Made by a program: the position numbers and the translations under genes. Source: Geotalea sp. SG265 (lineage in GTDB: Bacteria; Desulfobacterota; Desulfuromonadia; Geobacterales; Geobacteraceae). Taken from it: a stretch of DNA of 64,000 bases. The stretch's first letter is position 1. The number at the start of each line of letters is the position of its first letter. The stretch covers positions 44,454 to 108,453 of the forward strand of contig NZ_JAKZFT010000014.1 of the NCBI RefSeq assembly GCF_022808985.1, in the 5' to 3' direction. The notes below the pieces were generated by a model that worked only from the letters and a program-made list of their open reading frames with translations, had not been told where the DNA came from and searched no databases. Below are positions 26,061 to 35,686 of this stretch, piece after piece.

Positions 26061-27554
26061 ATGAACGCCGCGCAGCGAGTCGTCCTGTTCACCGTCCTGT
26101 GCATCTCCTTGACCGCCCCTTTTGCATTTTGCCAGGGGCTTGAGGACAAGGTGCAGGAGTACACCATGAAAAACGGCATGAAACTCCTCTTGGTAGAACG
26201 GCATACCTCCCCCACCGTCGCTGCCTGGATCAGGTACCGGGTCGGTAGCGTCGACGAGCGCAGCGACGAGCGGGGCCTGGCCCACCTTTTGGAGCACATG
26301 CTCTTCAAGGGTACCAAGACCCTTGGCACCATCAATTATGCGGAGGAAAAGCCGATCCTGGACAAGATCGAACAAACTGCCCAGGCGCTCATGGCCGAAA
26401 AGGCGAAAAAGGATAAGAGCGATCCGGCAACCCTTGACAAGCTGAAGAAGGAGCTTTATGCCCTGGAGAGGGAAGCTGAAAAATACACTGTGAAGGAAGA
26501 ATTCTTCCAGATTTATGCCAGAAACGGCGGCACCGGCTACAACGCCTTCACCAGCAAGGACGGCACCACCTATCTCATCAATATGCCGGCCAACAAGATG
26601 GAGCTGTGGGCGGCCATCGAATCGGACCGGATGAAAAACGCCGTGCTGCGCGAATTCTACACCGAGCGTGACGTGGTCATGGAGGAGCGGCGCCGCTCCT
26701 ATGATACGGAGCCGGAAGGGCAGCTCTGGGAGAATTTTGCCGCCACCGCCTTTGTCGCCCACCCCTACGGCCAGCCCACCATCGGCTGGATGTCCGACAT
26801 CGAAAACCTCTCCCGCACCAAGGCAGAGGCCTTTCTCCATAAATATTACGCCCCCAACAATGCCATCATCGCCATTGTCGGCGATATAAAGCCTGCCGAG
26901 ATCATCGTCATGGTGGAAAAATATTTCGGCGACATCCCCCCCGGCGTACCGGTGCCCCCTGTTACCGTCGAGGAGCCCCAGCAGCTGGGTGAAAAACGCA
27001 TCCAGGTGGAGGCGGAAGCCGAATCGCAGCTGATGATCGCCTTCCACAAGCCAACCTTCCCCTCCCCCGACGACTATGTCTTCGACGTCATCGATATGCT
27101 CCTGGCAGACGGGCGCACCTCAAGGCTCTATAGAAAGCTGGTGGTGGAAAAGCAGCTGACAACCGATGTGGCTGCCTTCACCGCCCCCGGTAGCCGTTAT
27201 CCCAACCTCTTTATCCTGGCAGCGACCCCACGCGATCCCCACACGACCGCGGAAGTTGAAAGTGCCATTTACGACGAGCTGGAGCGCCTGAAGAAAGAGC
27301 CTGTCACCACCGCCGAATTGCAGCAGATCCTCAACAAGCTGGAGTATGAAGAGTCGCGGCAGATGATCTCCAACGGCGGTCTTGCCCGGAATCTGACCGA
27401 ATACGAGGCGACCACCGGCAGCTGGCGCTATCTGATCGAGCACCGACGTCACGTTGCCAAGGTCACCCCCGACGACGTCATGCGTGTCGCGCAGAAATAC
27501 CTGGTGCAGACCAATCGGACCGTGGGCACCATCGTCAAGCGGCAGTCCAAGTAG
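26061..27554 (+). CDS. M16-family zinc peptidase, catalytic subunit
   Basis: 497 aa with a signal peptide (FTVLCISLTAPFAFC). The inverted zinc motif HxxEH is intact (His75, Glu78, His79 in LAHLLEHMLFKGT), and the distal half carries the second M16 domain (LLADGRTSRLYRKL). It lacks the Gly-Leu-Ala-Tyr substrate-binding segment that the next gene has. Thirty bases later comes a second M16 gene without the zinc motif. The two therefore form a typical heterodimeric bacterial M16B protease, with this one supplying catalysis. Location periplasmic. Confidence 0.92.
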   Translation: MNAAQRVVLFTVLCISLTAPFAFCQGLEDKVQEYTMKNGMKLLLVERHTSPTVAAWIRYRVGSVDERSDERGLAHLLEHMLFKGTKTLGTINYAEEKPILDKIEQTAQALMAEKAKKDKSDPATLDKLKKELYALEREAEKYTVKEEFFQIYARNGGTGYNAFTSKDGTTYLINMPANKMELWAAIESDRMKNAVLREFYTERDVVMEERRRSYDTEPEGQLWENFAATAFVAHPYGQPTIGWMSDIENLSRTKAEAFLHKYYAPNNAIIAIVGDIKPAEIIVMVEKYFGDIPPGVPVPPVTVEEPQQLGEKRIQVEAEAESQLMIAFHKPTFPSPDDYVFDVIDMLLADGRTSRLYRKLVVEKQLTTDVAAFTAPGSRYPNLFILAATPRDPHTTAEVESAIYDELERLKKEPVTTAELQQILNKLEYEESRQMISNGGLARNLTEYEATTGSWRYLIEHRRHVAKVTPDDVMRVAQKYLVQTNRTVGTIVKRQSK

Positions 27555-27584
27555 CAGACATCAAATTTTACCGAGGAAACCGCC

Positions 27585-29018
27585 ATGAAACATATACGAA
27601 GATTCACCACCAGCCTTTGCCTCGTTCTCAGTACCATCCTGATTTTTTCCGGCTGCGCCGCGACGCCCCCGGTCACCACCCCGCGGAGCATGACCTTCGC
27701 CCCCCTCAAGTTCGAGATTCCCAGGAGCGAACGGGTGCAGCTGAAGAACGGCATGATCGTCTACATGCTGGAGGATCACGAGCTCCCTATCGTCAGCATG
27801 ACCGCATATGTGAAGACCGGCAGCATCTACGAGCCGGCCGACAAGGCGGGGCTGGCCGCACTGACCGGGGCAGTGATGCGCAGCGGCGGCACAACCTCCA
27901 TGGCGCCGGAAAAGCTTGACCAGGAACTGGAATACATGGCCTCGGCCATCGAATCTTCCGCCGGTACCGATGCGGCCAATGTCTCCATCAGTTGCCTGAA
28001 ACGAAATCTGGACAGGACCCTGGTGCTCTTCGCCGATGTGGTCATGCATCCCGCCTTCCGCGAAGACCGGGTTGCTCTCGCCAAAAACAGGACCATCGAG
28101 GGGCTGCGCCGGCAGAATGACGACGCCAAGGAAGTGGCCGACCGGGAATTGCAGAAGGCCCTCTACCCCAACCACCCCCTGGGGCGCATCCCCACTATAG
28201 AAACCGTCAAAGGGATTACCAGGGACGACCTGGTCAATTTCCACAAGCACTACTACCACCCCAACGCCATGATGCTGGCCGTTGCCGGTGATTTCGACAA
28301 GAAGGAACTGATCGAAAAGCTGGAGACGCTGTTCCCCGGCTGGGAAAAGACTGCCGTCCAGTACCCCGTCGTGCCGCCGGTACAGCGCGATCTGAAACCG
28401 GAGGTCCTGCTGGCAAGGAAAGATATCAGTCAGTCGGTGATCCGCATGGGGGAACTGGGTATAGACAAGAACAACCCCGACCTCTACGCCCTGAAAGTCA
28501 TGGACTACATCCTGGGGGGTGGGTTCACCTCGCGCCTGACCCAGGAAATCCGCTCCAACCAAGGGCTCGCCTACAACGTTGACAGCCGCTTCGATGTGGG
28601 AAAAATCTTCGTCGGCACCTTTGTCGCCGAAACCGAGACCAAGAGCCAATCCACGGTCAAGGCCACCATGCTGATGCGGGACATCATCGAAGGGATGACG
28701 AAGGGACCGGTAACGGACGAGGAGCTGAAGCTGGCCAAGGATTACCTGATCAACTCCTTCATCTTCGGCTTCGCCCGCCCCGATGCGGTGGTCAATCAGC
28801 AGCTGCGGCTGGAATACTACGGCTACCCGGCCGGCTACCTGGAAAATTACCGGGATAACCTGGCCAAAGCAACGAAAGAGGATGTGCTGCGCGTGGCCCG
28901 GAAATACCTGCACCCGGAAAAGATGATAGTGGTGGTGGTCGGGGATGAGCAGAAATTCGACAAACCACTGTCGACACTGGGGCCGGTGCGGGAATTGAAG
29001 CTGGAGAATGGGAAATAG
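27585..29018 (+). CDS. M16-family peptidase-like protein, non-catalytic subunit
   Basis: 477 aa. The N-terminus has a lipobox (IFSGCAA), so it is probably a lipoprotein. In the place of HxxEH it has LAALTGAVMRSGGT, so zinc ligands are missing. The R/Y substrate-binding pair of M16 proteins is present (FTSRLTQEIRSNQGLAYNV). It complements the upstream gene, which has the zinc site but lacks R/Y. The pair should form one active heterodimer tethered to the membrane. A terminator follows. Confidence 0.92.
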   Translation: MKHIRRFTTSLCLVLSTILIFSGCAATPPVTTPRSMTFAPLKFEIPRSERVQLKNGMIVYMLEDHELPIVSMTAYVKTGSIYEPADKAGLAALTGAVMRSGGTTSMAPEKLDQELEYMASAIESSAGTDAANVSISCLKRNLDRTLVLFADVVMHPAFREDRVALAKNRTIEGLRRQNDDAKEVADRELQKALYPNHPLGRIPTIETVKGITRDDLVNFHKHYYHPNAMMLAVAGDFDKKELIEKLETLFPGWEKTAVQYPVVPPVQRDLKPEVLLARKDISQSVIRMGELGIDKNNPDLYALKVMDYILGGGFTSRLTQEIRSNQGLAYNVDSRFDVGKIFVGTFVAETETKSQSTVKATMLMRDIIEGMTKGPVTDEELKLAKDYLINSFIFGFARPDAVVNQQLRLEYYGYPAGYLENYRDNLAKATKEDVLRVARKYLHPEKMIVVVVGDEQKFDKPLSTLGPVRELKLENGK

Positions 29019-29084
29019 TGTAATGTGGTGACGGATTGCCGCGACTTCGTCCGGTCGTTCGGTCGAAAAGAACGACCGCCAAAG

Positions 29085-29117
29085 AAAGGTCTCCAGTCAA
29101 AGCTGGGGGCCTTTTTA
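29085..29117 (+). terminator. Intrinsic terminator after the M16 pair
   Basis: The stem AAGGTCTCCAG / CTGGGGGCCTT, with two G-U pairs and a six-base loop, runs into TTTTTATTTA. Confidence 0.75.
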
Positions 29118-29135
29118 TTTACTTCCTCGACGTCA

Positions 29136-29190
29136 CACCATCCCATGGACCCGTTTCCCCGTACGGGGACTTCTGTCCCGGGAGGGATGG
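29136..29190. other. Nested inverted repeats in a non-coding stretch, possible structured RNA
   Basis: The 486-bp gap between 29018 and 29505 holds no convincing gene. After the terminator, ACCATCCC (29136) pairs with GGGATGGT (29183), enclosing the perfect palindrome CCCCGTACGGGG (29156-29167) and a CCCGGG element. The rest (29200-29500) becomes AT-rich and carries a likely promoter for the next gene. No known riboswitch consensus was recognised. Confidence 0.35.
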
Positions 29191-29347
29191 TGAAAACGTC
29201 AAATGCCGCAGAACAAAAAAGGTCCTGCACGGGGGAAGCCCTTGCAATTCACCGTTAGATCGTTGCATTGAGCCGATCTTTGGGTCATAAAGGACTGGCC
29301 GAACGGTAATGCATCTAGGCCTGATATGGTTAATTAACTATTATTTC

Positions 29348-29377
29348 TTGAAATTTACCATCAACTTGGCATATAAG
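29348..29377 (+). promoter_or_regulatory. Possible sigma-70 promoter of the Tll0287-like gene
   Basis: TTGAAA, an 18-base spacer and TATAAG, in AT-rich DNA about 130 bases before the start codon. This would give a 5' leader of roughly 120 nt. Confidence 0.4.
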
Positions 29378-29504
29378 ACTAAAACGGTAGGTAAAAATTT
29401 CTCATTATTACCATTAAAGTTGCAGCCAATCTGGGCAATAAATTATTTGCTTTACAGATATATCTGCTCACTCTACTGCAACTTATTTACAAGGAGGGAA
29501 CCTC

Positions 29505-30242
29505 ATGACGAAAAAAAAATCTCTGTTGGTATTGATGGTGGGCTTACTGTCGGCAACGGTGCTGTTCGTACAAAGCGCATGTGCCGCGCAGGATGACGAA
29601 AAACTCGCAAAACTCCTTGCAGACTACTTGTTGAAAGGAAGGGCAGTTGTCGCCAACAATCAGTCGATCATCAATACGTCCGGTAAAGCAGACAAAGGAT
29701 TTACAGCGGCAGCATATGAAGCGCAGCTTGCCGGCGATTTCAAGAAGATGACCGGCCTGGATATCAGGAACCTGGATACCTCTGACCATAACAGCAACCT
29801 GTTGCTGAAACTGCACAATTCAGCCAAAGAAGTGGTAACGGAGGCGCAACCCCAGATCAATCAACCGGGAATTGCATTTAAAGGCTTTTCTCCCGCCATA
29901 TACGGAAAGAGAACGGGAGATAAATTCTTCAAGAAGACCGGTATCTCCATCAAGCAGACCAGTCTTAAATATCGCAACCCTGCCAACAAGCCTGACAAAT
30001 TCGAAACGGCAACCCTGAAAAAATTCGAATCCGGCTGGGTACGGGGCAAATCCTATTCGGAAACAACGGGCAGCGGCGGCAAAAAGAGCTTCCGTTACAT
30101 GGTCCCCGTCTACATAACCCAGATGTGCCTCACCTGCCATGGCGCACCAGTCGGGGACAATGACATCACGGGCAGAAAGAAGGAAGGTTACAAAGAGGGG
30201 GATGTGCGCGGGGCCATCAGTATCGTTATACCCGCAAAATAA
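29505..30242 (+). CDS. Tll0287-like (DUF3365) monoheme protein
   Basis: 245 aa, with aaggaggg before the start and a signal peptide (LLVLMVGLLSATVLFVQSACA). The fold matches the haem-binding Tll0287/DUF3365 family: FKGFSPAIYGKRTGDKF, KYRNPANKPDKFE, SFRYMVPVYITQMCLTCHG. A single CXXCH lies at residues 208-212. In this family the domain is often fused to sensors; here it is a free periplasmic protein, next to a chemoreceptor gene. It could therefore be a periplasmic redox or ligand sensor feeding that receptor, but it is separated from it by a strong terminator. Confidence 0.85.
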   Translation: MTKKKSLLVLMVGLLSATVLFVQSACAAQDDEKLAKLLADYLLKGRAVVANNQSIINTSGKADKGFTAAAYEAQLAGDFKKMTGLDIRNLDTSDHNSNLLLKLHNSAKEVVTEAQPQINQPGIAFKGFSPAIYGKRTGDKFFKKTGISIKQTSLKYRNPANKPDKFETATLKKFESGWVRGKSYSETTGSGGKKSFRYMVPVYITQMCLTCHGAPVGDNDITGRKKEGYKEGDVRGAISIVIPAK

Positions 30243-30258
30243 AGAAAAAGAGAAGTCA

Positions 30259-30303
30259 CCCGGCATTCCTTCGCAGCCTGAAGGAATGCCGGGTGTTTAT
30301 TTT
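30259..30303 (+). terminator. Intrinsic terminator after the Tll0287-like gene
   Basis: Perfect 14-bp stem CCCGGCATTCCTTC / GAAGGAATGCCGGG with a 7-base loop, followed by TGTTTATTTT. Confidence 0.93.
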
Positions 30304-30338
30304 CAGCATAGCTATTCTTCCGTGGAGGGAACTGAGAG

Positions 30339-32348
30339 ATGCAGAGATGGAATCTTACGAGAAAATTTTTAGCAGGAATCCTGATAACACTTGTCCTGGT
30401 CTTCTCTGTGATGAGCATCTCGCTCACCCTTTATCAGAAATATTCCGTCATGGAGGATATGGACCGGAGGGGTAAAAACCTTGTCCAGTTTCTTGCCACC
30501 ATCGGCATGGAGCCGATTTTAAGTTTCAACTATGTCTATCTTGAGAATTATGTACGGGACATCTCGGCAAATGACCGGGAGATTGTCTATGCCCTCTTCA
30601 TGGACAAGCAAGGAAATATTCTCACCCCCCTTGACGAAAAGCATGCTTCCCGGGCAAAAGCTGAAAAAGAACACCTCTTGGTATTCACCAGCCCGGTAAA
30701 GCAAAGCGGCGAAAAAATCGGCGCCGCACAAATTGCACTGAGCACAAAGGCCAGTAAGGAGAGGTTCCGCGAGGCGCTGCTTATAATACTGGGCCTGGCA
30801 GGCGCCTCCATAGTGGGTATTTCCATCGTCTTTTACCTGCTATTCCGTCGTCTGGCGCTTCGTCCTCTCGGGGAGCTGAAAGACCGGCTGGAAAGAATAG
30901 CCGACGGAGACCTGACCCAAACCATGGAGGTGAGGGCAAACGACGAGATCGGCGAAATAGCACGGTCAATGAATGTCATGCTGGGAAATTTGCGAACCAT
31001 GGTCGGCAAAATCCGTGAAACCTCCGGGGAAGTGGCCTCCGCAGCCGACCGGATCTCCGCCAATTCGTCCCAAATGACCACGGCAGCCCACAGCCAGGCG
31101 TCGGCAAGCGAGGAGACTTCCAGCAACATGCTGGAGATGTCGGCATCGATCCAGACAGTCGCAGAGAGTGCCGAATCACTGGCGGGATACGCCGAGGAAG
31201 TATCCTCCTCCATCCAGGAGCTGGGGGCATCCAGCGAGCAGGTGGCAAGAAGCGCCGATATGATGGCCACCTCCGTGGCCGAAACGTCGGCAACAATCGA
31301 AAAGATGACCATCTCCATTGAACAGGTCGCTCAAAGCAGCGAAGAGCTGCAGCAGGTGGCGGGGGAAACCGCGGTGACCGTTGAGCAGATGGCGGTTTCC
31401 ATTCGACAGGTGGCGAAGAATGTGGCGGATGCCGACAGTGTGGCAAAAGTGGCGGCCAAGGAGGGTTATTCCGGTCAGCAGGCGGTCCAAGAGGCTATCG
31501 CAGCTATGCAGCAGGTGGCCGAAGTCATCGAGATGACGGCCTCCTCCATCGTCACCCTTGGAAAACGCTCGGCCGAAATCGGCAACATCGTGAAAGTTAT
31601 CAACGACATCGCCGATCAGACGAACCTGCTTGCGCTCAACGCCACCATCGAGGCGGCCCAGGCCGGTGATGCGGGGCGCGGTTTCGCTGTAGTAGCCGAC
31701 GAAGTACGCAAGCTTGCCAAGATGAGCTTTGGGGCGACAAAAGAGATCGGACAGGTAATCAAGCAGGTCCAGGCCGACACCGAGGATTCCATCAAATACA
31801 GCCAAAAGGCCTCAAGAGAGGCCCGGGCATCCATGGAACTTTCTGCCAAGGCGGAGAGCACACTGGCCAACATCGTCAGCAGCATCGAGCAAACGAGTAA
31901 CCTGATGAGCGACATCGCCTCCATGACTGCGGAACATGCCACCGCCTCCAGCCAGGTGCTGAAAGCGGTGGATAAAATGAGCCGGAGCACCGTGCTGGTG
32001 GCCGGTTCCGCAAAGGAACAGGCCCAGGGAAGCGAGCAGATCCGACTTGCGGTGGACAACATGAACCAGTCCACCAAACAGGTGAATATAGCCACCCGCG
32101 AACAGGAGCAATCCGCAAGATTGATCGTCTCGTCCGTTGACGGCATGGCCACCATGACCCAGCAAGTTGCCAACGCCACCTCCGAACAACGAAAGGGAGG
32201 GGGGATGGTGGTCAAGGCAATGGAGAACATCAGCGACCTTGCCAGAAACAACCTCTCCTCGGTGGAACAGCTGGCCAAGTCGGCCGAAAGTCTTTCCCAG
32301 CAGGCGATGGACCTGAAGCAGATGGTGGCCAGATTCAGGCTTGAATGA
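30339..32348 (+). CDS. Methyl-accepting chemotaxis protein
   Basis: 669 aa. TM1 is about residues 10-30, the periplasmic sensor domain about 31-148, and TM2 about 148-170. A HAMP domain ([18 protein letters not shown]) precedes the long signalling coiled coil. The conserved hairpin tip reads [20 protein letters not shown] with [15 protein letters not shown]. The coiled coil is unusually rich in repeated SVEQM/SIEQVA-type heptads. No CheR-tethering pentapeptide is visible at the C-terminus (RFRLE). The ligand is unknown. Confidence 0.95.
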   Translation: MQRWNLTRKFLAGILITLVLVFSVMSISLTLYQKYSVMEDMDRRGKNLVQFLATIGMEPILSFNYVYLENYVRDISANDREIVYALFMDKQGNILTPLDEKHASRAKAEKEHLLVFTSPVKQSGEKIGAAQIALSTKASKERFREALLIILGLAGASIVGISIVFYLLFRRLALRPLGELKDRLERIADGDLTQTMEVRANDEIGEIARSMNVMLGNLRTMVGKIRETSGEVASAADRISANSSQMTTAAHSQASASEETSSNMLEMSASIQTVAESAESLAGYAEEVSSSIQELGASSEQVARSADMMATSVAETSATIEKMTISIEQVAQSSEELQQVAGETAVTVEQMAVSIRQVAKNVADADSVAKVAAKEGYSGQQAVQEAIAAMQQVAEVIEMTASSIVTLGKRSAEIGNIVKVINDIADQTNLLALNATIEAAQAGDAGRGFAVVADEVRKLAKMSFGATKEIGQVIKQVQADTEDSIKYSQKASREARASMELSAKAESTLANIVSSIEQTSNLMSDIASMTAEHATASSQVLKAVDKMSRSTVLVAGSAKEQAQGSEQIRLAVDNMNQSTKQVNIATREQEQSARLIVSSVDGMATMTQQVANATSEQRKGGGMVVKAMENISDLARNNLSSVEQLAKSAESLSQQAMDLKQMVARFRLE

Positions 32349-32374
32349 TCCTGCCTCATGAGAAATGGGCTGAA

Positions 32375-33283
32375 TCAACAGCCTGAAGACAGAAAGCCCA
32401 CAATAAGTTCGTTGATAATTCCCGGTTGTTCTTGATGCACAAAGTGGCCGGCAGCAGAGATGATATATCTTTCAAAATGCCCGAGAAAGCTGTTCTCCAT
32501 CCCCTCGGTCGTCTCCGCGCCGATACAGCCGTCATCCGCACCGTGGAGATACATGGTCGGGACCGGTATCGGTTCCGAAAGCCGTTTGCGGATCTCGGCC
32601 AGACCCGGATGCTGAAGGGTCGGATTGAATTGGGAGCGGTAGTACTCCAAAGCGGCCTTCAGCACGGATGGATGACGAAAAGCACCTTTGACTTCCTCCA
32701 TGACATCCTTCGGGCAATGCCAGCCGGGGGACCACTCCTGCCAAAGCCGTTCAATGAAGGCCAGATCGTTCTCAGCCACAGCCAATTCCGCAAAGGGGAG
32801 TTGAAAGAAATACGCGTACCAGGAGCGGCGCTGCTGTAGGGGATTGCTCATCAGGGCCTTTGCAAAATTGCCGGGGGTAGGCACCGACATGCAGATGATG
32901 CGGGCAACCTTTTCCGGCGCAATGATCGAGGCGCCGCGAACGACGGTAGCTCCCCAGTCATGCCCCATCAGCGTTGCCGGTTGGTCGGTCAGATGATCGA
33001 TCAGGTCCAGCAGATCCAGCACGAGGGTGGCGACCTCCAACGACCCGGCCTGGCAATTGTCATTTGGAAAGTAGCCCCGCAGGCAGGGTGCCACCACCCG
33101 GTAACCACACTGCGCCAGAAATGGGATCTGATGGCGAAAGGAAATGGGGAGATCGGGAAATCCATGCAGCGCTATGACCAAAGGGCCATTACCTGCTTCG
33201 ATGGCATGAACGGTCCGCCCCTTGATCCGGAAGGAATTTCTTTTAAAAGAAGTCATGGTTGCGCATTCTGAGTCTGGTGCCAT
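32375..33283 (-). CDS. Alpha/beta hydrolase, epoxide-hydrolase-like
   Basis: 302 aa from the ATG at 33283 (caggaggc upstream). The oxyanion-hole motif HGFPDLP is followed by the nucleophile elbow GHDWGA with Asp, as in epoxide hydrolases and haloalkane dehalogenases rather than serine esterases. Acid and His candidates lie near HGADDGCIG and AAGHFVHQE. Cap-domain Tyr residues typical of epoxide hydrolases (YYRSQF, YAYFFQLP) are present. Cytoplasmic, converging with the chemoreceptor gene. The exact substrate is unknown. Confidence 0.85.
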   Translation of the reverse strand: MAPDSECATMTSFKRNSFRIKGRTVHAIEAGNGPLVIALHGFPDLPISFRHQIPFLAQCGYRVVAPCLRGYFPNDNCQAGSLEVATLVLDLLDLIDHLTDQPATLMGHDWGATVVRGASIIAPEKVARIICMSVPTPGNFAKALMSNPLQQRRSWYAYFFQLPFAELAVAENDLAFIERLWQEWSPGWHCPKDVMEEVKGAFRHPSVLKAALEYYRSQFNPTLQHPGLAEIRKRLSEPIPVPTMYLHGADDGCIGAETTEGMENSFLGHFERYIISAAGHFVHQEQPGIINELIVGFLSSGC

Positions 33284-33338
33284 TTTTCTGCCTCCTGTCG
33301 AGTGTAATTGATCATTAGACTCACCAGGTAGAAAAAGG

Positions 33339-34154
33339 TTACCGACACTCAACAAAAATTCCCCACTCCTTCTTCCTGATCCCCTCCTTGATTCTCTGTA
33401 CATAGGCTTTATCCGCCGTCTCCGGGTACAATTCGCAGTAAATTTCCCGTAACGCCTTCATCTGCCCGATCTCTTCCCTGGCCCTTGCTGGGCTGACTAC
33501 AGGCGGCCTAACCTGAGCATCCGAGTTGAACCACCCTTGCGACAGGCCAAAGCGGCCCCATTGGCTGCAGGAACAGGGGTTGCTCTTTTTGATGAGTCCA
33601 CACCGGTCTTCCATGTAGCCGAACCATCTTTTCCTGGCCCGGTGCAGCGTTGTCTTCACCGAACCAAGGGAGCAATCCAGGATTTCAGCAACCATTTTGT
33701 GGGGTAAGCCTAACGTGATCGCCAGACAAAAAATCCTGCGTTGCTCCGGAGTGAAACATTCGGTCAGGCTGTGCAGACACTTGACTTTAGCCTGCCCGGC
33801 AAGGAGTTCCATCTCGGGATTCACGGCAGGATCGGGATCAAGGATTTCCTCAAGGACATAGCCGTAATCCTCGGTGAGAGATTGGCAGGGAAACTTCGCT
33901 CTCTGCTTGAGATAATCATTGGCCACGTTCATGGCAATGCGGTAGATCCAGGTGGAAAAGGCGCAATCGCCACGAAAATCGTCATAGGAGCGAAAAGCCC
34001 GCAGGAAAGCCTCCTGGGTGACCTCCTCCGCATCATGGTCGTTACCGGTAAGACCAATGGCAAGCTTGAAGATCAATTCAACGTTGTCGCGATACAAGTG
34101 ATCAAAATGTTCTACGCGAGCGTTTGACATTGCAGCTGCTTTCATAAATTCCAT
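33339..34154 (-). CDS. ECF-type sigma factor with Cys-rich C-terminal extension
   Basis: 271 aa, longer than a typical ECF factor (about 190). Region 2 (HFDHLYRDNVELIFKLAIG, EEVTQEAFLRAFRSYDDF, STWIYRIAMNVANDYL) and region 4 (LPHKMVAEILDCSLGSVKTTLHRARKRW) are clear. A C-terminal tail has CGLIKKSNPCSCSQWGRFGLSQG and a basic end. The closely spaced Cys could bind metal or sense redox. No anti-sigma gene is adjacent. The start lies two bases after the stop of a GNAT gene, so translation is probably coupled. Confidence 0.88.
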   Translation of the reverse strand: MEFMKAAAMSNARVEHFDHLYRDNVELIFKLAIGLTGNDHDAEEVTQEAFLRAFRSYDDFRGDCAFSTWIYRIAMNVANDYLKQRAKFPCQSLTEDYGYVLEEILDPDPAVNPEMELLAGQAKVKCLHSLTECFTPEQRRIFCLAITLGLPHKMVAEILDCSLGSVKTTLHRARKRWFGYMEDRCGLIKKSNPCSCSQWGRFGLSQGWFNSDAQVRPPVVSPARAREEIGQMKALREIYCELYPETADKAYVQRIKEGIRKKEWGIFVECR

Positions 34155-34156
34155 AA

Positions 34157-34618
34157 TCAGGAGCGGTACTTTTCCATGAAAAAGAGGGAAAGGTGGGGAT
34201 TAACATCCTCAACTCTAAAACGCCGGTAGCCGAGCCGCTGGTACAGGCGGATGTTGTTTTCGCTCCTGTCGCCGGTATAAAGTTCAAACCGATCGACGGC
34301 AGTAAAGCGGCTCTCGATGGCAGCCATCAACTGCGTGCCGAGGCCCCTTCCCTGGCGTGCCGGGTGGACCATGAGCCGGCCGACGAAGCAGGTATCCCCC
34401 ACCTGGAATCCCTGCACCGAGCCGACAATTCTCTCTCCGTCCACCGCCTTCAGGACCGTGCGTAAGTGGAATTCGGCCACCAGTTCGTCCAGGCTCTGAG
34501 CGAGGGGCGGAATAGTGAAATCATCGTAGAGTTCCGCCTCACTCCTGTAAGCCAGCCGCTGCAGGGCCAGTATTTCCGCTGCATCCGCCACAGCGGCGGG
34601 TCCAATGATCATCTGCAT
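34157..34618 (-). CDS. GNAT-family N-acetyltransferase
   Basis: 153 aa from the ATG at 34618 (MQMIIGPAAVADAAEIL); the upstream in-frame extension is Pro/Arg-rich and looks non-coding. The acetyl-CoA site is visible as VHPARQGRGLGTQLMAAIE, followed by ELYTGDRSENNIRLYQRLGYRRF, a typical GNAT C-terminal half. The ribosome site is weak. It is the promoter-proximal partner of the ECF sigma gene. Substrate unknown. Confidence 0.85.
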   Translation of the reverse strand: MQMIIGPAAVADAAEILALQRLAYRSEAELYDDFTIPPLAQSLDELVAEFHLRTVLKAVDGERIVGSVQGFQVGDTCFVGRLMVHPARQGRGLGTQLMAAIESRFTAVDRFELYTGDRSENNIRLYQRLGYRRFRVEDVNPHLSLFFMEKYRS

Positions 34619-34688
34619 AAAAAGGTCCCTATCATGTCGATATTCCTTCCATGAAGTCTCGCTATCAGAGTCGGCACCCAGTATCCTG

Positions 34689-35540
34689 CTACCACAGGTT
34701 GGCCGCAGGCGATGCGGCGCGGTCTTCGAGCCTGATGGCGTTTGTGCTGCAGACTGAACGGCAAATGCCGCATCCGTAACAGAAGGTTTGATCCACAAGG
34801 GTCTTTTTGGTGGCAGCACTGTAACTGAGGGCTCCGAACTGGCAGAGGCGCATGCACTGCCGGCAGCCTTTGCAGGCTTCCGGATCTATGGCGGCAATAT
34901 ATTCGGCCCGGAACATGACCGGGATCTGATGGGTGATAGTCGAGCGCATGGCGTGACAGTCGGACCGGTCGCAGTTGCAGATGCCGCCAATGAAGGGGGT
35001 CTGGAAGGTCCAGACGGTGTGGCAGAGACCTTCGCGCTCGTGGGCGCGGAAAGCGGCCAGCGCCTCCTCCTTGGTGAGCATTTCGAAGCGTGCGTCATCG
35101 ACTCCACCAGTAAATTTCTCTTCGAGAGCCTGAAATATTTCCATAAGCTTTCCACCATTGGGGCCGAGGCTGATCCCGTAGCAGTAGCGCTTCTCTTTCC
35201 CCAAGGTCGATTCGCGGCAGACGCAGGCAACACGGACGATGGAGTTGGTGAATTCGAATATCCGCTCCACATCTTCCAGGGGAACGACCTGGCCGAAGTG
35301 CACCTTCTTCATCTTTCTCGTAATGATGCGACTGAAGAGGGTCCTGATGAGCCACGGCATCTTCTTCATGCGATCGAGCCCGATGTTCATATTCTGGAAT
35401 TCACGCTCCCGGGCCTGGGGGTCGGCGAAAAGCTCCATGAATTTGAGGCGCTTCAAGTCGCTCAGCATATCCTCCGAGTAGTTCTGGGCCTGCAGGTACC
35501 ACTTTTCACCTTCGCCGTGCTTCAGACAGAACTGGCACAT
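34689..35540 (-). CDS. 4Fe-4S ferredoxin-domain protein
   Basis: 283 aa. The C-terminal region has two 4Fe-4S motifs, CKGCRQCMRLC and CYGCGICRSVC. Further Cys occur at the N-terminus (CQFC), in ACVCREST and in CNCDRSDCHAM, suggesting an extra metal site. The middle (RIFEFTNSIVRVACVCRES ... ICNCDRSDC) recurs in uncharacterised anaerobe ferredoxin proteins as I recall the family; no enzyme name can be given. Cytoplasmic. No redox partner lies next to it. Confidence 0.8.
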   Translation of the reverse strand: MCQFCLKHGEGEKWYLQAQNYSEDMLSDLKRLKFMELFADPQAREREFQNMNIGLDRMKKMPWLIRTLFSRIITRKMKKVHFGQVVPLEDVERIFEFTNSIVRVACVCRESTLGKEKRYCYGISLGPNGGKLMEIFQALEEKFTGGVDDARFEMLTKEEALAAFRAHEREGLCHTVWTFQTPFIGGICNCDRSDCHAMRSTITHQIPVMFRAEYIAAIDPEACKGCRQCMRLCQFGALSYSAATKKTLVDQTFCYGCGICRSVCSTNAIRLEDRAASPAANLW

Positions 35541-35686
35541 GGCTTTTTTCTCCTCCCGATTGTTGTACGTCCCTCTGGGTTACAGTTTTCATGAACCGAC
35601 CGGGGGGCGGCTGGATGAACAGGGGATGTTCCAGCAGTCGACATTTTGCCTCCTCGGATCCAGACTTTTGCGGAATACCATCGCAC

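Noticed and set aside
29130..29500. GEMM-type (cyclic dinucleotide) riboswitch before the Tll0287-like cytochrome gene
   Set aside because: Such switches precede many Geobacter cytochrome genes, but the conserved GEMM words (GGACGCAAAGCC-type core and GGTAGG stem) could not be found in the right order.
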